Shown: positions 1-11,685 of the stretch, piece by piece
Position numbering within the stretch: position 1 is the first letter of the stretch
How the letters are laid out: each line of letters begins with the position of its first letter
Source of the DNA: Curvularia sp. ZM96
Lineage: Eukaryota > Ascomycota > Dothideomycetes > Pleosporales > Pleosporaceae
Direction of reading: 5' to 3'
Assembly: GCA_022457065.1 (NCBI GenBank)
Contig: JAJGBQ010000005.1
Location: 496,001 to 560,000 of the forward strand
Length of the DNA stretch: 64,000 nucleotides
Position numbers and translations under genes: made by a program
Notes under the pieces: generated by a model
The model's database searches: none
Seen by the model: the letters and a program-made list of their open reading frames with translations, nothing else
Told to the model about the DNA's origin: nothing

Positions 1-1310
1 GCATAGAGATAGCCAAGAGGAGTTCATTCTACTGCGGTGCTGGGTCGGTATATGAACCTTGGGGCGGATAACGTTACGGCACCGTCTCATCATACACATT
101 TCGACTGTTAGCCCTGGCCCGAAGCTGACGGCAGCCACTTCGTCCCTGCCTCGGCCCAGATGCCTCATTTTGTCCAGAACTATGAGCACGGACGTGCTAG
201 ATGAGTTGCCGTACTTTTCGTAGACATCGAGTGAGGTTCTGATATGGTCATCAGTGAGTTGCAGCGATTGCTTCGTGCCATGCAAGATCGTCGCGCCGCC
301 TGGGTGAATTGCCCAATCCAAGTCAGCCGCACTTCGAGGAGATGGTACTCTGTTAGTGTCCGAGGCGTTGGGCGTGTTGCAGAGTTGTTGGAACATGAGT
401 GCAGCAGACTTGATCGCTGTCTTAGGGACGTCTTTGCTGATAGTGGCTATCAAGCCTATTTTATCGGCATTAGTATTAAGTAGTGCTATGCTTCGCACCA
501 GGGCTTCTGAAATCTTACCATTCTTCTCAGTATCATACGACATGAAGCCAGACGTACCCGGTGCCACCATACTCGCACACTCCGTCAATTCAAAAACAGG
601 AAGCTGGTGTCTCTCCAGTGCGAGACCGTTACACACAACTAGGGCAGCAGCAGCATCGGAGAATAATGCCGGCGCTATACGCAAAGTCTCGTCCCCACTC
701 TGCAAGATGTTTTGTATCTCGGCCCGAAGGAACAGCGTGCAAAGCTCACATGCCACGACCAGGATACGGGCGGGTCGACTCTTGAGCGATGCAGCAGCCG
801 CGATATCTGCAGCGGTTCGAAGCGCGGACAAGCCACCTGCACAACCCACGCCCTGGAGAAGGACACGCTGGACACCTGGCCTCAGGCCCAGCTTCTCGCA
901 GACGAAAAGATCGTAGCCTGGGTTGCCTGAACCGGTGCATGTGACTGCAACAATGTGCGTTACGTCTTCTGGTCTCAGACAAGCTTCCTGCATTGCCTTT
1001 TGACACGCCGACGCAGCGAGGTCGACGCCTGCAGTACGAAAGGCATGAGATATCGAGGCTAGAGTTGGTGGTGTGGCATCCTTCTGAGTCCACTTTTTGT
1101 GATCGAGGATAGTCGGACGAGAAGAGATTTTGGTTTTTGTATTGAAGTCAAGAAGCTTTTGCATACTGACAGGATCAGAAAAATATCTCTCCACTTGGAA
1201 GTCATCGGCGATACTCACGCTGGTGAGGAGAGATTCTCGGGGTATAAACGCCGTAGTAAGCTACTGAACTCATCTTGTTTGATCGTATTGGACGGGTACT
1301 GATGACCCAT
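1..1310 (-). CDS. Type III polyketide synthase (chalcone synthase-like), 3' end off the window
   Basis: Condenses malonyl-CoA units onto an acyl-CoA starter to give pyrone, resorcinol or related polyketides; the product cannot be predicted here. I read three exons: 1310-1219, 1165-519 and 455-1, with introns 1166-1218 (GTGAGT...CAG, 53 bp) and 456-518 (GTAAGA...ACTAAT...TAG, 63 bp). The second intron has no stop and is a multiple of three, so it can pass as coding; removing it restores the family spacing. The triad is visible: Cys in GVGCAGG (residue 139), His in DWAIHPGG (about 297) and Asn in YGNSSS (about 330), followed by the C-terminal FGPGLTVE motif. The start has 92 nt of exon 1. There are 398 codons up to the edge, close to the usual 390-430 aa, so only a short tail is probably missing. 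No other biosynthetic gene lies within the next several kb. Confidence 0.93.
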
Positions 1311-4002
1311 TCCAGTGATATACAGAGCGTTATGCTTGCTGGGTCGCGTCATACCGATCACTGAAGGGCGTAAAGATCTGAACGATTAGGTGCTGATGGA
1401 ACCGTATGATCACCACAAGGAGCAAGTAAGCCAGGTACCTTTATCATCATTTTGTATATCAGTTTCTGCATTTCGCCCCCTATGCTATGCCGTCCTCGGT
1501 CACGGTTTGAGGCTCGAACCTGTTATCCGGTGACTGACGATTCACGATCCAGCCAGCCTTCCAAGTTCCCAACAATCCTTCACAAGGCCTCAATGTATTG
1601 CTACAGTGCGTAATTGGGCCCAACTGACTGTCATATACGAGCCATTCACAGTCACCGACGGCCTTGAGAGGCCGTTAACAACAATCTGGTGAAGCGCCAC
1701 TTGCAACATGATTGGAAGATGGTGTCTTTAGCTCCTGATGAGGGTCCGGAATTGTAGAACAGAATACGGCAATGCCGAAACTATAGTCTTCGGTATATCT
1801 GGAGAACAGCCTCGCCCAGATTAGACTTCGATGCGGCGCAGAAACCGGAATTCAGCTGTTAGTCTTGCGCCATTAAACAAACGGGAATGCCATTATGAGC
1901 CACAATAGGGCTGAGTATACCGTGAGGCTACCATAACATCTTCTAATCGAAGGCTACTACATTTGCCATGTCCGCATTTCTCTCGATTCTTCCATCTCAT
2001 TGGAAGGGGACGTTCTTATGACACCTTCCGGTGGACGAGTGAAATTTTAATAATTGTGGAGCATCCGCGCGGGTATCTGGCAGATCACCGAGCACTCGCA
2101 GCTCTCTAGGCTGCAACTGTTGCCTGTGGCCTTGTTCGTATAATCCTAAGTCGTCATAGAAGTAAGGCGCCCCACAAATCGGGAAATCAGTCTTACGGCC
2201 CCCATCCAGCTCAGGTCTTGGCCGAACCAATAAATTTACACATCCACTAACTAACAGCTTACAGCGGATATCTAGTGCAATCCTACCGGCGCGTAAACGG
2301 TATGTTTGCAGTACAAGTAGACGTTGGCATAAGCCGAGAAAACGCCACGATAGTGATACGGCTGAAACGAAGTCAGAAAATTCATCATTGCCAACAGCAT
2401 CAAGAAGCGATCGATGCTCACCAGATCAGATTCGCGAGTAACATGCATTGTCCTGCTAGGGACCAGCGGATGACGTGAGCTCGAATACCTAACAAACCAT
2501 TCCCAGCGGTCCGATCTCGCTTTTACTTATCACCCCATTGCAGAAGCCCGTCATAGCCAGGATTAGGAACCCTGAACCCCGAACCTAGGTCTACGGGCCG
2601 AAGCGCTTTCTGCGTGCTTACGAGGTTTGTGCGTGGTCCTGTTCTTTCAATACGAATGATGTGTGATTAATGCCCGGTTCTTGGCCACAATCGAACATGT
2701 AAGATCGATAGTAAGGGAAAACATAAAAGTTTTCTCCTTCTGGGATCATCATCGCACCACAGTACCGGTACGCAGGCCATTTGTTATGGATCCCTGGTAT
2801 TTACCATGTCCGTACTACTGTCATCATTAATAACGCCAATACAACAGGACGATTGGTGCGTCGTAATACTTTTCAAACTCACCCGTACCAAACCGATATC
2901 CATGACAATGAAACACTAAACTGCCAATCTTTCTCATGCGGCGGTCTAGATTTCGTTCTATTGGTATGGTTAGAGGTTGCGTTTGACAATAAGGCTTCGG
3001 ATATTGCCGAAAAAGACCGAACAGAAACCCGAGGCAAGCATTTCTCGCCTGCGTACGGCGTAGTTGAGGTCTGTATTGTACCCATGTCAGACTGCATATT
3101 CCTAAATCGAGCACTTGGCCCCACTGACGAAGAGCTTGGGGCCTTTTTTTTTTCAGGTGTCATCCGTATGCACCCAATAGTCTTATCGGTGATACGGTGC
3201 TAGCTAACCACCGAGGACAAGAAGCAAAAGTGCCCGGACATCTCCTCGGTCTGTGTTTTGCCACATTCTTCCTAGATTTCGAGAAGGATGACAGATCGGA
3301 TACATAAAGCCAGTAAGCCATGAGATCGAGCTGTGGGGTATCTCCACGTGATTTTAGCGACTCTGCTAGCTCCATACCGGCAGATGCTTGCGCAGACGAG
3401 ACGCTGAGATGCGCAATCTGTGGCCTAGAACAAGCATTTGTGTCGTATTCGCAAACCCATGCTCGGGCTTTGATTCTAAGGGGGCCAGGTAGGTACGTAC
3501 AACAACACGTGCACGCCGGGTTGGTCGGGATCAAATGGACAGCGATACCGATCATGTCAAGACGTTGATGGTGTCTTGGGATGTCTCACACCCTTCTGCA
3601 TGCGGAATTTCGGTGCCATCGTAAACTCGGTGCCTTCAAACAGACCGCAATCTGAGTAGGATCAGCAATGATACAGAATTCCCGTGAAGTCCGTGCGCCG
3701 CGCAATGGTTTCCTAAAAGGGTTTACCGCGTGTCAGGGCACCAACTAGGCGCAACAGTGTGCTGGAAGCCCACTCGCGAAAGGCATTCTTTGCAGGTTAG
3801 TGCTCATGTGAGTGCATGTGAGCCTCACACCCCGAATCTTACTTAATTATGCGTCGCCGCCGGTTGTCGTTGTGGGATATGCGAGGTGGAATGCAACTCT
3901 TGATTGTTTGCGCTGGCTTACATAGGGAGGACGCCATTCACCAACATTTGCGCTAGGAAAGGTGCGCGAGCAAAACAAGCCCCTGCAACCGACGGGAACA
4001 GT
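1311..4002. other. 2.7 kb stretch without a supported gene
   Basis: Open frames here are short and overlap on opposite strands (for example 2781-3203 plus and 2879-3163 minus), and none shows a recognisable motif or a convincing exon chain. The first few hundred bases should contain the promoter of the type III PKS, which starts at 1310, and the last few hundred that of the gene starting at 4003. Confidence 0.5.
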
Positions 4003-4894
4003 ATGCCAAAGTCCTGCAAACCAGCAAAAATCAATTCTATGCGGTTTCACTCTAGAAAACAGTGAGCGAGAAAAACGCTTAGGGCATCGTAGCCGGGACT
4101 GACTTTGCAGAAACAAAGACTATCATGCCAGTCCCCAAGATTCAAGGGGCAGTGCTTCCAACATGCTTGCAGGTTTACCACGCGAGCTTCGGAATCGTAT
4201 CTACACTTTCTGTCTCCAAGGAGCTTATGACAACGAGGTAATAATCCGCCGTGCTGCCATGGGCCAGACATATCGCTTCACCCACCTGATCCGAGAACCT
4301 TGCGGCCAATACTCGTACCAATGGATCGAGGACCCCGTATCAGCATCTTTGAGCAAGAAGAGCTATGATCCGAGTTTTGCTCGGGAAATGCTCGAGTGCT
4401 ACTACTGGACACGCACCTTCAAGTTTGCTCATCACGAGCTTTGCCTGCTTGGACCTTTCCTCCGGACCGATGACTTCGGTTTGGGAATGATCCCGGCCGT
4501 CTATGCACGACGACTGCAAATAGAGATACAACCTCTTATTTTTGCGTGTCTCTTACCGGACAACCGTGCACTCGAAGAGCAGCGGTGTTGCAGCGCCATA
4601 GAGTCGCTGCATTCACTTCAAACGTCACGAACTGAGGTTGCCATTGAAGTTGACTTGGCGCAAGGAGCGCTGAGTGACGCTGATTATGAGCAATTTTCCG
4701 ACGCCGCCGCCAAGTTCACTAGCAAGATTAAGAGTGTGGTAGATGGTTTGAGAGTGAGAGGGCTGCGCGTCACCCTAAGAACCGCCGGATCTGAAATTCA
4801 GAGTGAGACCTGGACGACTGCATCAGATTCCACAAAAACGAGCAGTATGGCACTGACGTCTCTGGAAATGGCGATTCCACAAAAAGGCTCATGA
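4003..4894 (+). CDS. Uncharacterised protein with LPRELRNRIY N-terminal motif
   Basis: I model two exons, 4003-4061 and 4111-4894, joined by a 49-bp intron (GTGAGC, CTGAC branch, TTTGCAG), giving 280 aa. After a polar N-terminus of about 40 residues comes LAGLPRELRNRIYTFCL. This F-box-like opening, LPxELRxxIY, is very common in small families of uncharacterised proteins of Dothideomycetes and related fungi. The rest contains a run of large aromatic and acidic residues and a Ser/Thr-rich tail, with no enzyme motif or membrane segment. If exon 1 is wrong, the ATG at 4163 gives a 243-aa protein. The function is unknown; the motif suggests a protein-binding module, but that is inference. Confidence 0.7.
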
Positions 4895-5876
4895 AGCATT
4901 TGGAAAGGTTGGCTGCCAAGCTAAGCCAAGCTGCTCGCTTCTTTTTTTACATCAACAGCGGTCCCGTGGCATACGCGAGACACTTGATGTGTATCTCGAA
5001 ACTGCTTTAGACGCATCATCAGCACCCCGAAGGAGGTCTCGGATGGAAAGTTTTGAGCGCTACGCCTGTATGAGCGCTAGGAGGAACGATGAGATGTGTT
5101 ATGCCCATCCTATTCAAAGCATGGTAACTTTTTTAATACAAAGATTTTGGGTTTCTTTTTTTTCAAGCCAAAGATCAAGGCAAACAAAAGGGGAGATGGA
5201 GGCAAGGGTAGAGGATACATACGCAAGCAACACATGCATAAGGTGTATTAGGCACAGACGTTACACGAAACACGTACGCCGGAAATTGCACACAGGGGAA
5301 ACATGGGCGCAAAGGAACAAAAACACATGACAAAAAAGCTAGATTAGACACCCATGGACATTCTCTAGGCGGAGAAGACTGCGGATTCTTTGCATTTAAT
5401 GAACAGATCATGAGCGCGCCTCACTTCAGCGCAACAGCTTTTGTACGATACATATCTGCATAAACAGGCTCGGTGATGAAAGAACTCTTGAGAAACATTG
5501 GCAGCGCTGCACAGCCATGATGAACACTGATGACAGAAGTCTACCATGACGACGACAAACGTTTTATTCGCAAGCGGACCTCACATCAGTACTAGCCAAG
5601 AAGAACTACATTGCTCTCAACTACCGCATTGTCGTTCGCTTCACCACAAAGGACATCATCTGCCAGATCATCCACCCTGGGATTGGGCGGAGACAATGCA
5701 AACCCGAAACACTGCAAAGGCATCAAACCTCTTCTCATGCACACACACACACACATATACACACGCAAGCCTATCAGACTGCGTACCATCTCTATTCCAT
5801 CTACAAGCATGCCTCGAAAAGCCACGAGTATCTTATTTATTTTCTTTTGACAGGACAAGTAACAACGTCAACAACA
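4895..5876. other. Intergenic, between convergent genes
   Basis: The flanking genes end towards each other here, so the stretch should hold two 3' untranslated regions. It contains a T-rich tract near 5150-5162 and an AC microsatellite at 5741-5764. No supported gene. Confidence 0.6.
5741..5764. repeat. AC dinucleotide microsatellite
   Basis: Seven AC units at 5741-5754, an ATAT interruption, then three more AC units. It lies in the likely 3' untranslated region of the GH79 gene. Confidence 0.9.
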
Positions 5877-7496
5877 TTACAGCCCATACACGTCCCCCTC
5901 GTTCAAAAACACCAAAACGGCTTCACTCCCTCTAACCGCCACGACCCCGCTCTTCTCCACCGTCTCAACCACCATACCGCCCACCGCCTCACCCTGCGGA
6001 AACGCCTGCCCAGCCCAAGACGCCAACTTACTATCTTTAGTATCCACATACGGCGCCGTAAGCCTCTTCGCATGGACTCGTCCCTGTCCGGCCGCGGCAC
6101 CCAGCGTGCCCGATAAATCCACGTGGACCGAGAAATCCGAGGTGGAGTTAGCGTAGTACGGATTCATGTTCACGAGCGCGACCTTGGTCACGCGGTCATT
6201 GACGTAGAATGCATATGCGGCAAAACGCTCTGGGTTAACGCCGGCGGGGGCAGCAAGAGCGCGAACACGGGTACCAGGGGTGGCGAAGGCCTCGGCCATG
6301 AAGAGTTGGGCGAGGAAGGAAGGCAGAGTGCGGGCGGGCCCGCGTAGTTCGCTGTCGCGTGGGTACAGCATCGAGTAGGTGCTGAAGCCTGGGCTACCAT
6401 TGGCTCCAGGCGTGTTGACTTGGTTGTTGGATTGAAAGGCGAGTGTGGCGCCTTGGTGGAGATGGGCGGCGCTTGCGTTGCGTGTGGCGTAGATGAGTTC
6501 GCTGTCGACGACCCAGAGGGCTTGGGCGAAGGTATCGGTTACGTTGGGGGCGCCAGAGCAGGAGACCGAGTTGAATTCGCCAATGTTCCAGGCCGAGTTT
6601 GCATTTAGGGCTGCGCGTGCTGAGGGGTAGATTTCTTCGTCGCAGTATCGCACAAGCTCGGTGTGGTTGAGGATGTTCTTGATGGTGGCGAGAGCGGCGC
6701 GTTTGGGGTCGCAGGTGGAAAAGGCATATGAGTGAATTGAGTAGGCTCCGACCTGGTGCTCAGAGTTGATACCGGCTGGGATGAGAGCCGCAGGTCGAAC
6801 TTCCAATCCAGTTTTATCCGTCGTTGCTGAAGACGCCCACCATCGCTCTTTTGGGAGCTTTGAAATACTCAAAGCGTTGACTGATGCGTCTATGCTGGCC
6901 GTGTATTCCTTCCATTGCTTCACATAAGCCGCCGTGGAAAGATTCCATCTGCTCCTCCTGTAGTTGGTAGGTTCGTTGCCGAGTTCAAAGTAGGCAACCT
7001 TGTCGGGCTGATATGTCAAAGACGCGACAGCTAGACCTTTGGCAATCGCCAGACTCTCGTTGCCAAAGTTGAGCGTAGAAATGAACTTTGTCTCTTTTGG
7101 GAAATTAGACCAGCTCTTGTAGTACCCCGGCCCAACGGTTGTTCGCCAAACACCACCCGCTGGACTAGTTGTGCGCACGACGTCGCCCACCTTGGGATCA
7201 AACGTCATGCTATCCATTGTGATGCCGCCAGGCCGAATGACTGGACGTCCGCCATGTTCATGGATCCTGTCCAACGCCCTGAACGTGAGGTTGTTCGGAT
7301 TGCTAGCATTTCCAAAGAAATCGACCCAGAATGCCGGCTCGAACGAGAACGAGGCAAAAGAGTTTGTGTGTGGAATTGAAGCTCCTGTCGCTGACTTTGG
7401 AATACTCAGACTCGAGACCTGTGCAGCATCATTGGCGGGCAAAGCATATGCCGTAGTTGCGGCAAGCGAAATGGCAGCGATTTTCAAGTAGGCCAT
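5877..7496 (-). CDS. Secreted glycoside hydrolase family 79 (beta-glucuronidase-like)
   Basis: Single-exon gene of 539 aa. Residues 1-19 form a signal peptide (MAYLKIAAISLAATTAYAL), so the enzyme is predicted to be secreted. The fold is a clan GH-A barrel: ELGNEP (acid/base Glu about 175) and WNIGEFNS (nucleophile Glu about 307) are the two catalytic loops. The C-terminal 110 residues (FYVNDRVTKVALVNMNPYY onward) match the beta-sandwich domain found after the barrel in GH79. Many Asn-X-Ser/Thr sites fit a secreted glycoprotein. GH79 members act on glucuronic-acid-capped glycans such as arabinogalactan side chains; the exact substrate here is not readable. The start ATG is directly followed by the signal peptide, and no in-frame alternative looks better. 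Confidence 0.9.
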   Translation of the reverse strand: MAYLKIAAISLAATTAYALPANDAAQVSSLSIPKSATGASIPHTNSFASFSFEPAFWVDFFGNASNPNNLTFRALDRIHEHGGRPVIRPGGITMDSMTFDPKVGDVVRTTSPAGGVWRTTVGPGYYKSWSNFPKETKFISTLNFGNESLAIAKGLAVASLTYQPDKVAYFELGNEPTNYRRSRWNLSTAAYVKQWKEYTASIDASVNALSISKLPKERWWASSATTDKTGLEVRPAALIPAGINSEHQVGAYSIHSYAFSTCDPKRAALATIKNILNHTELVRYCDEEIYPSARAALNANSAWNIGEFNSVSCSGAPNVTDTFAQALWVVDSELIYATRNASAAHLHQGATLAFQSNNQVNTPGANGSPGFSTYSMLYPRDSELRGPARTLPSFLAQLFMAEAFATPGTRVRALAAPAGVNPERFAAYAFYVNDRVTKVALVNMNPYYANSTSDFSVHVDLSGTLGAAAGQGRVHAKRLTAPYVDTKDSKLASWAGQAFPQGEAVGGMVVETVEKSGVVAVRGSEAVLVFLNEGDVYGL

Positions 7497-8317
7497 GACG
7501 AAGAGGTGTAAATTGGTAGCACACTATGGCAGTCGTCGTGCCGTAGTGATCGAGGCATGCTGGCGCTTGATATGTCTTATTCTCCTACGCGGACTATATG
7601 ACGGGACGACATTATAGTAGCTACATTTTGTGGTGACGCGGAAGACATTTTACCGGCGGCCGTATGATTCTCCACGAAGCTGGCGTTGACATTGCTAAAT
7701 TAGTCTTAGACGAGCCGCGGCAAAATCAGATGGGGAGCTTGCGGGGAAGAGTTGTGGATCGTCACGGCTCGCTTTTTCGCGGGGAAGAAATTTGATCGTA
7801 CCACCGGATAGGTAACTGAATCTAGCATCGTCCCCTTGGCAACAGTAATACTTACCTGGGTACAGTGACAGCGTGAATGACACCCTAGAATGTGACGCAG
7901 CTCTGGAGATTGTACCCCAGCAATTGATTTTCCGCTAATCTGAATCGATCTCTCCTCCGTCTGCACAGCAAATGCCGCAACCCTTGAGCTGCGTCGTCAG
8001 TGCATTTAATATATGTCGCAGCACATTTCTCAGTGCGGAACTCTATTGGAAATATGTGTAATGGTGTTACACACGATAGAGCCGGGGTTCGTACGGCCCC
8101 TTGCCTTCGGCATGTGCATGTCCTGTCACGACAGGGCGTTTGCAGAGAAATTTCCAAGCACAATTTGCACATGCGAGGGAATGATTCAATGGCCCATGAT
8201 TCATTCGTCCATAGAAAGTAAAGCCACAGTATCATGTCTTGATTGGGGCAATACTTGTTGCTGCGATGCGAAAGGCGCTGTGAATTGCTATCCAATGTTT
8301 TGTAGGTATCCCAGGAT
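7497..8317. other. Intergenic; promoter of the GH79 gene and 3' region of the J-domain gene
   Basis: No supported gene. Both neighbours are on the minus strand, so the left part should hold the GH79 promoter and the right part the 3' end of the J-domain transcript. Short frames on both strands look random. Confidence 0.6.
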
Positions 8318-9478
8318 TTACTTAGTTTCCTGTGCGCCATGCGGAGCACCGGTTCTCCTCCTCCTCATGACCTCTCCCATTGCATTTCTAACTTCTCTTT
8401 CTTGATGCACCACGTTCTGTACCATGTACTTCTTCAGCGCCTCTCTCAGCTCGCTCTTTGCCTTTTCATTATCCCGGTAAGGCACACTTTCCAGTTCTAG
8501 AAGCCTGTTCGCATCCTTATTACTCTCCGCAACAAACTGCGCAAGGCGGTTGAGTTGAGCGTGTCTCGACTCGTCGCTATCGTCGGTAGGCTTAGAAGGA
8601 TTTTGCGGGTCTTCGCGATAGAGCGGCGTGAGGAGGGCGAGGAACTGGGTGAGAGATATGCAAGCCTTCTTCATGATGGTGATGACTTGAAACGGGAGGT
8701 ATGGAGGTCGGACGTTGGTGGATGCAACAAGCGGGTTCAGGTACTTGGAGAGGAACGCAGGATGATCTGGGCGCATAGCGGTGCGCAATTCGAAAGTTGC
8801 GACAGCCAGAAGGCCCAAGTAACGCCAGTATACACCGTCCCTCAGAAAGCCAAGGAAGTTTGCGCCTATCAATAGGATAAGCAAGCCAGCGTAAGTCATG
8901 GCCGAAGTCAACAGGGCGCTATCGATGAACTCCTTGGTCGTAAGACAGTTTCGACACTGGTTGAGAATATCCGGACCAAAGCGATCGTATGCAAAGCGCT
9001 TCACGGGATCCAAAATGATGTCCCGCGCGTGCTTTAGATGCACATAATAGTTGTTCGCCATTTCCCGGTCAACATTTGGTCCAATTTTGTCCGGATGGTA
9101 TCTAATCGTCAGCTTCCTGAAGCGGGAGTTCAGTCCACCGTCGTCAACATCGATAGGTACGCCGAGGTCATTGTATGCGTTGCTAGAGCGCTGCAAGTTG
9201 AAATCGGTCTCGTAGATGGTAAAAGCAAAGTATGCTGCGTAGATGGCGATGAGGATATTGCGGCGATGTTTGACGAAGCGAGGAGAGCCAGGCATTGGCT
9301 TTGGGTCACCGGCGCGAATGAAAATGCCGTAGAGGACTGTCTGTACCCATCCTGCTGCCTTTGTCGCGTTAGATATTGTTCAAACTAAAGTTGGTTTGGT
9401 GGTACTAACGATGGGTATGAGGAACTGCCACACCAAGAAGGGCAAGATTGTGTCGAGCGACACGCTTGCTCCTGCCAT
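8318..9478 (-). CDS. Membrane-anchored DnaJ (J-domain) protein
   Basis: Two exons, 9478-9410 and 9358-8318, with a 51-bp intron (GTTAGT...CTAAC...AAAG), give 369 aa. The protein begins with a hydrophobic segment (TILPFLVWQFLIPI, continuing into GWVQTVLYGIFI), followed by a second membrane segment near residues 56-72. The J domain follows, with YHPDK around residues 110-114. After it come one or two further hydrophobic stretches near 155-200 and a charged C-terminal tail ending in an RRRR-containing segment. The HPD tripeptide stimulates the ATPase of an Hsp70 partner. The layout of two membrane segments before the J domain resembles conserved fungal ER membrane J proteins. Location in the ER and a role in protein import or folding are inferred from family resemblance. 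Confidence 0.88.
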
Positions 9479-9991
9479 TCTCTGATTATGGGTTGGGTGA
9501 CATGTAAAAGTCAGAACGTAGTGTCGCGTTGAAATAAGGAACGCCAGGTGGCATTGGCAGGAATCGGAACGGTTCCGAGCCCAGGGCACGTGCGCACGAC
9601 AAACACTGGACCTACCTGCCACAACGATAAGCCTTGGTCAAGTGAGAAGCATCACAAGCAACACAATAGACAAGGGAAGGTTCTGTAAGAGAAAGCATAG
9701 ATATTCAATTGGGTATACGACACTTCGTCGATCTATGGTATAATGCGACGATGCAATAATTGCAACCAGATTAAAAAGAAACAGCCAACATGCTTTTAAA
9801 CACGCAGCTCAACCATCTTCTGCGTACATTTCCTCCTGTCCGGATCGGTTGGCGACTCAGCGCCGGGTATATTCTGCACCAGACATAACGCATATATTCA
9901 TCGGCTTGCCAATGTCATAGCGCACGCAGCGCGCTCACTCGCAATCATTGCGACCAGCGCACACATACTCGCTTCAACAAAAATGAGACAT
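9479..9991. other. Intergenic; promoter of the J-domain gene
   Basis: About 0.5 kb with no supported gene, lying between the start of the J-domain gene and the stop codon of the sugar transporter, both on the minus strand. Confidence 0.6.
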
Positions 9992-11685
9992 TTACATCTG
10001 TGCACCGGCCTGGGGCATCAGCTCCTCGTCTTGTCGGCGCTTCTCCTTCAATGATCCTGCAGCAGACCGGTTCTCAATGTCGCTGTCAGAGATGTCGTAC
10101 TGGCGCACAGCCTCGGCAATCTGAGCCTCGTCCATCTTGGGTAGCTGCTTAGCAGCGTGGACATAGCTGATCTTCTCAGTGTAACCCTTGGCGAAGATGA
10201 GGTCAATCTCCTCGAGGGAACGACCAGCAGTCTCGGGGTAGAAAAAGTAGATGATAGGAATGAAGGAGGCGTTGAGAGCAGCGAAGAAGAGGTAGGTGCC
10301 CCAGCCGATACTGTCAATGAGCACAGGAGTGATCATGACAATGAAGAAGTTCCACAGCCAGTTGTTGATGGTGGAGAAAGCGTTGGCCTTCTGGCGAGTC
10401 TTGAGAGGGTTGATCTCAGCCGGGTACAACCAGGGCAGAGGTAGCCATGTAACACCAAAGAATGCGATGTAGACGAAGAGACCAACAGCAGCACCAGGAG
10501 CGGAAACCGTCTTGTCGATCAGGCAGGCGAAGGTGAGGATCATGGCTGACATCTGGCCAACGGTACCAATCAGGTAAAGCTTGCGGCGACCGACGCGCTC
10601 AACGAAGAAGAATGAGGTAGCAGCGAACATGGCGTAGACAATCATGTTGACGCCACCCAGAAGAAGTGCGAGGTTGTGGTCGGTGCCGAGAGCATCCTGG
10701 CAGAGAATGGGGAAGTAGTAGATGACGGCGTTGCATCCAGACAGCTGCTGCATGAATTGTCCGGAAGCACCAAGGAGAGCACGGCGGAAGTGCTGAGTCT
10801 TTCCTCCGGTGAGAAGAGCCTTGGTAGGGACCTTGCCACCACCGCCGGCAGCAGAGACGGCATCACGGATGACTTGCATCTGGAGGAGAACCTCGGGGTC
10901 GTCGCGGGGGACGCCGTTCAGACCAGCCAGGACGGTGGCGGCTTCGTCTTCGTGGTGGTGGTTAAGCAGCCATCGAGGAGACTCGGGGAGCGAGATCATC
11001 ATGACGATGACGATCAGGGCGAAGATACACTGGAAAGCGATGGGGAACCTCCAGGTGAAGTCATCAGGACCGTAGAGACAGCCGTAGTCGATCCAGTAGG
11101 CGATGAGCGTGCCAATGGCAACCATGGAACCTTCAACACAGATGACCTTTCCGCGGTTCTTGGCTTTGCAGCACCTTGGTGGAGAGTTAGCATGTGGAAA
11201 AGAACAAAGAGGGGAACCCTGGAAGAAACTTACTCGGCCTGGTAGGTTGGAATGGTCGAAGTGTTGATGCCGTTGCCAACACCGGTGATGCATCGTCCAA
11301 CAATGAACTGAGCAGTAGCACCATGAGACGGAGGAACCGAGGCGATCTGGATGATGACACCGATGATCATGACAAAGGCACCCAGGAAGATGCTCTTGCG
11401 GCGACCAAGCTTGTCACCGAACATGAAGATGAAACAGGCACCAAGGAAGCAACCGACAGCGTAGATGGAGACGACGAAACCTTCGTAGGTGGAATCACCG
11501 TCGACCTGGGGGAAAGCCTCGACGAAAGCAGGGGCCGAGATGATACCACTCATGACACCCTGATCGTAACCGAAGAGAAGAAAGTCTGTGACGGCAACAA
11601 TGGTGATGAGGACCTGAAGCATCCTTCCGGACTGGCCCCAGTAGGTGGGAACGCCATGTTCGCTCTCTTTGATACGTGGGGGCAT
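9992..11685 (-). CDS. MFS sugar transporter
   Basis: Two exons, 11685-11234 and 11174-9992, with a 59-bp intron (GTAAGT...CTAAC...CCAAG), give 544 aa. All marks of the sugar porter family of the major facilitator superfamily are present: FGYDQGVMSGII in helix 1, GRRKS after helix 2, the R-GxGxG stretch in helix 4, PESPRWL after helix 6, QQLSG in helix 7, ERVGRRKLYLIG between helices 8 and 9, and PETAGRSLEEID after helix 12. Twelve membrane segments are expected in the plasma membrane. It most likely moves a hexose or pentose by proton symport; the substrate is not readable. The hydrophilic C-terminus ends in a Lys/Arg/Glu-rich tail. Confidence 0.94.

Noticed and set aside
1505..1540. A possible tRNA B-box (GGTTCGAGCC on the minus strand)
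   Set aside because: The flanking bases do not pair as a T stem, and no acceptor or D arm is found at the right distance.
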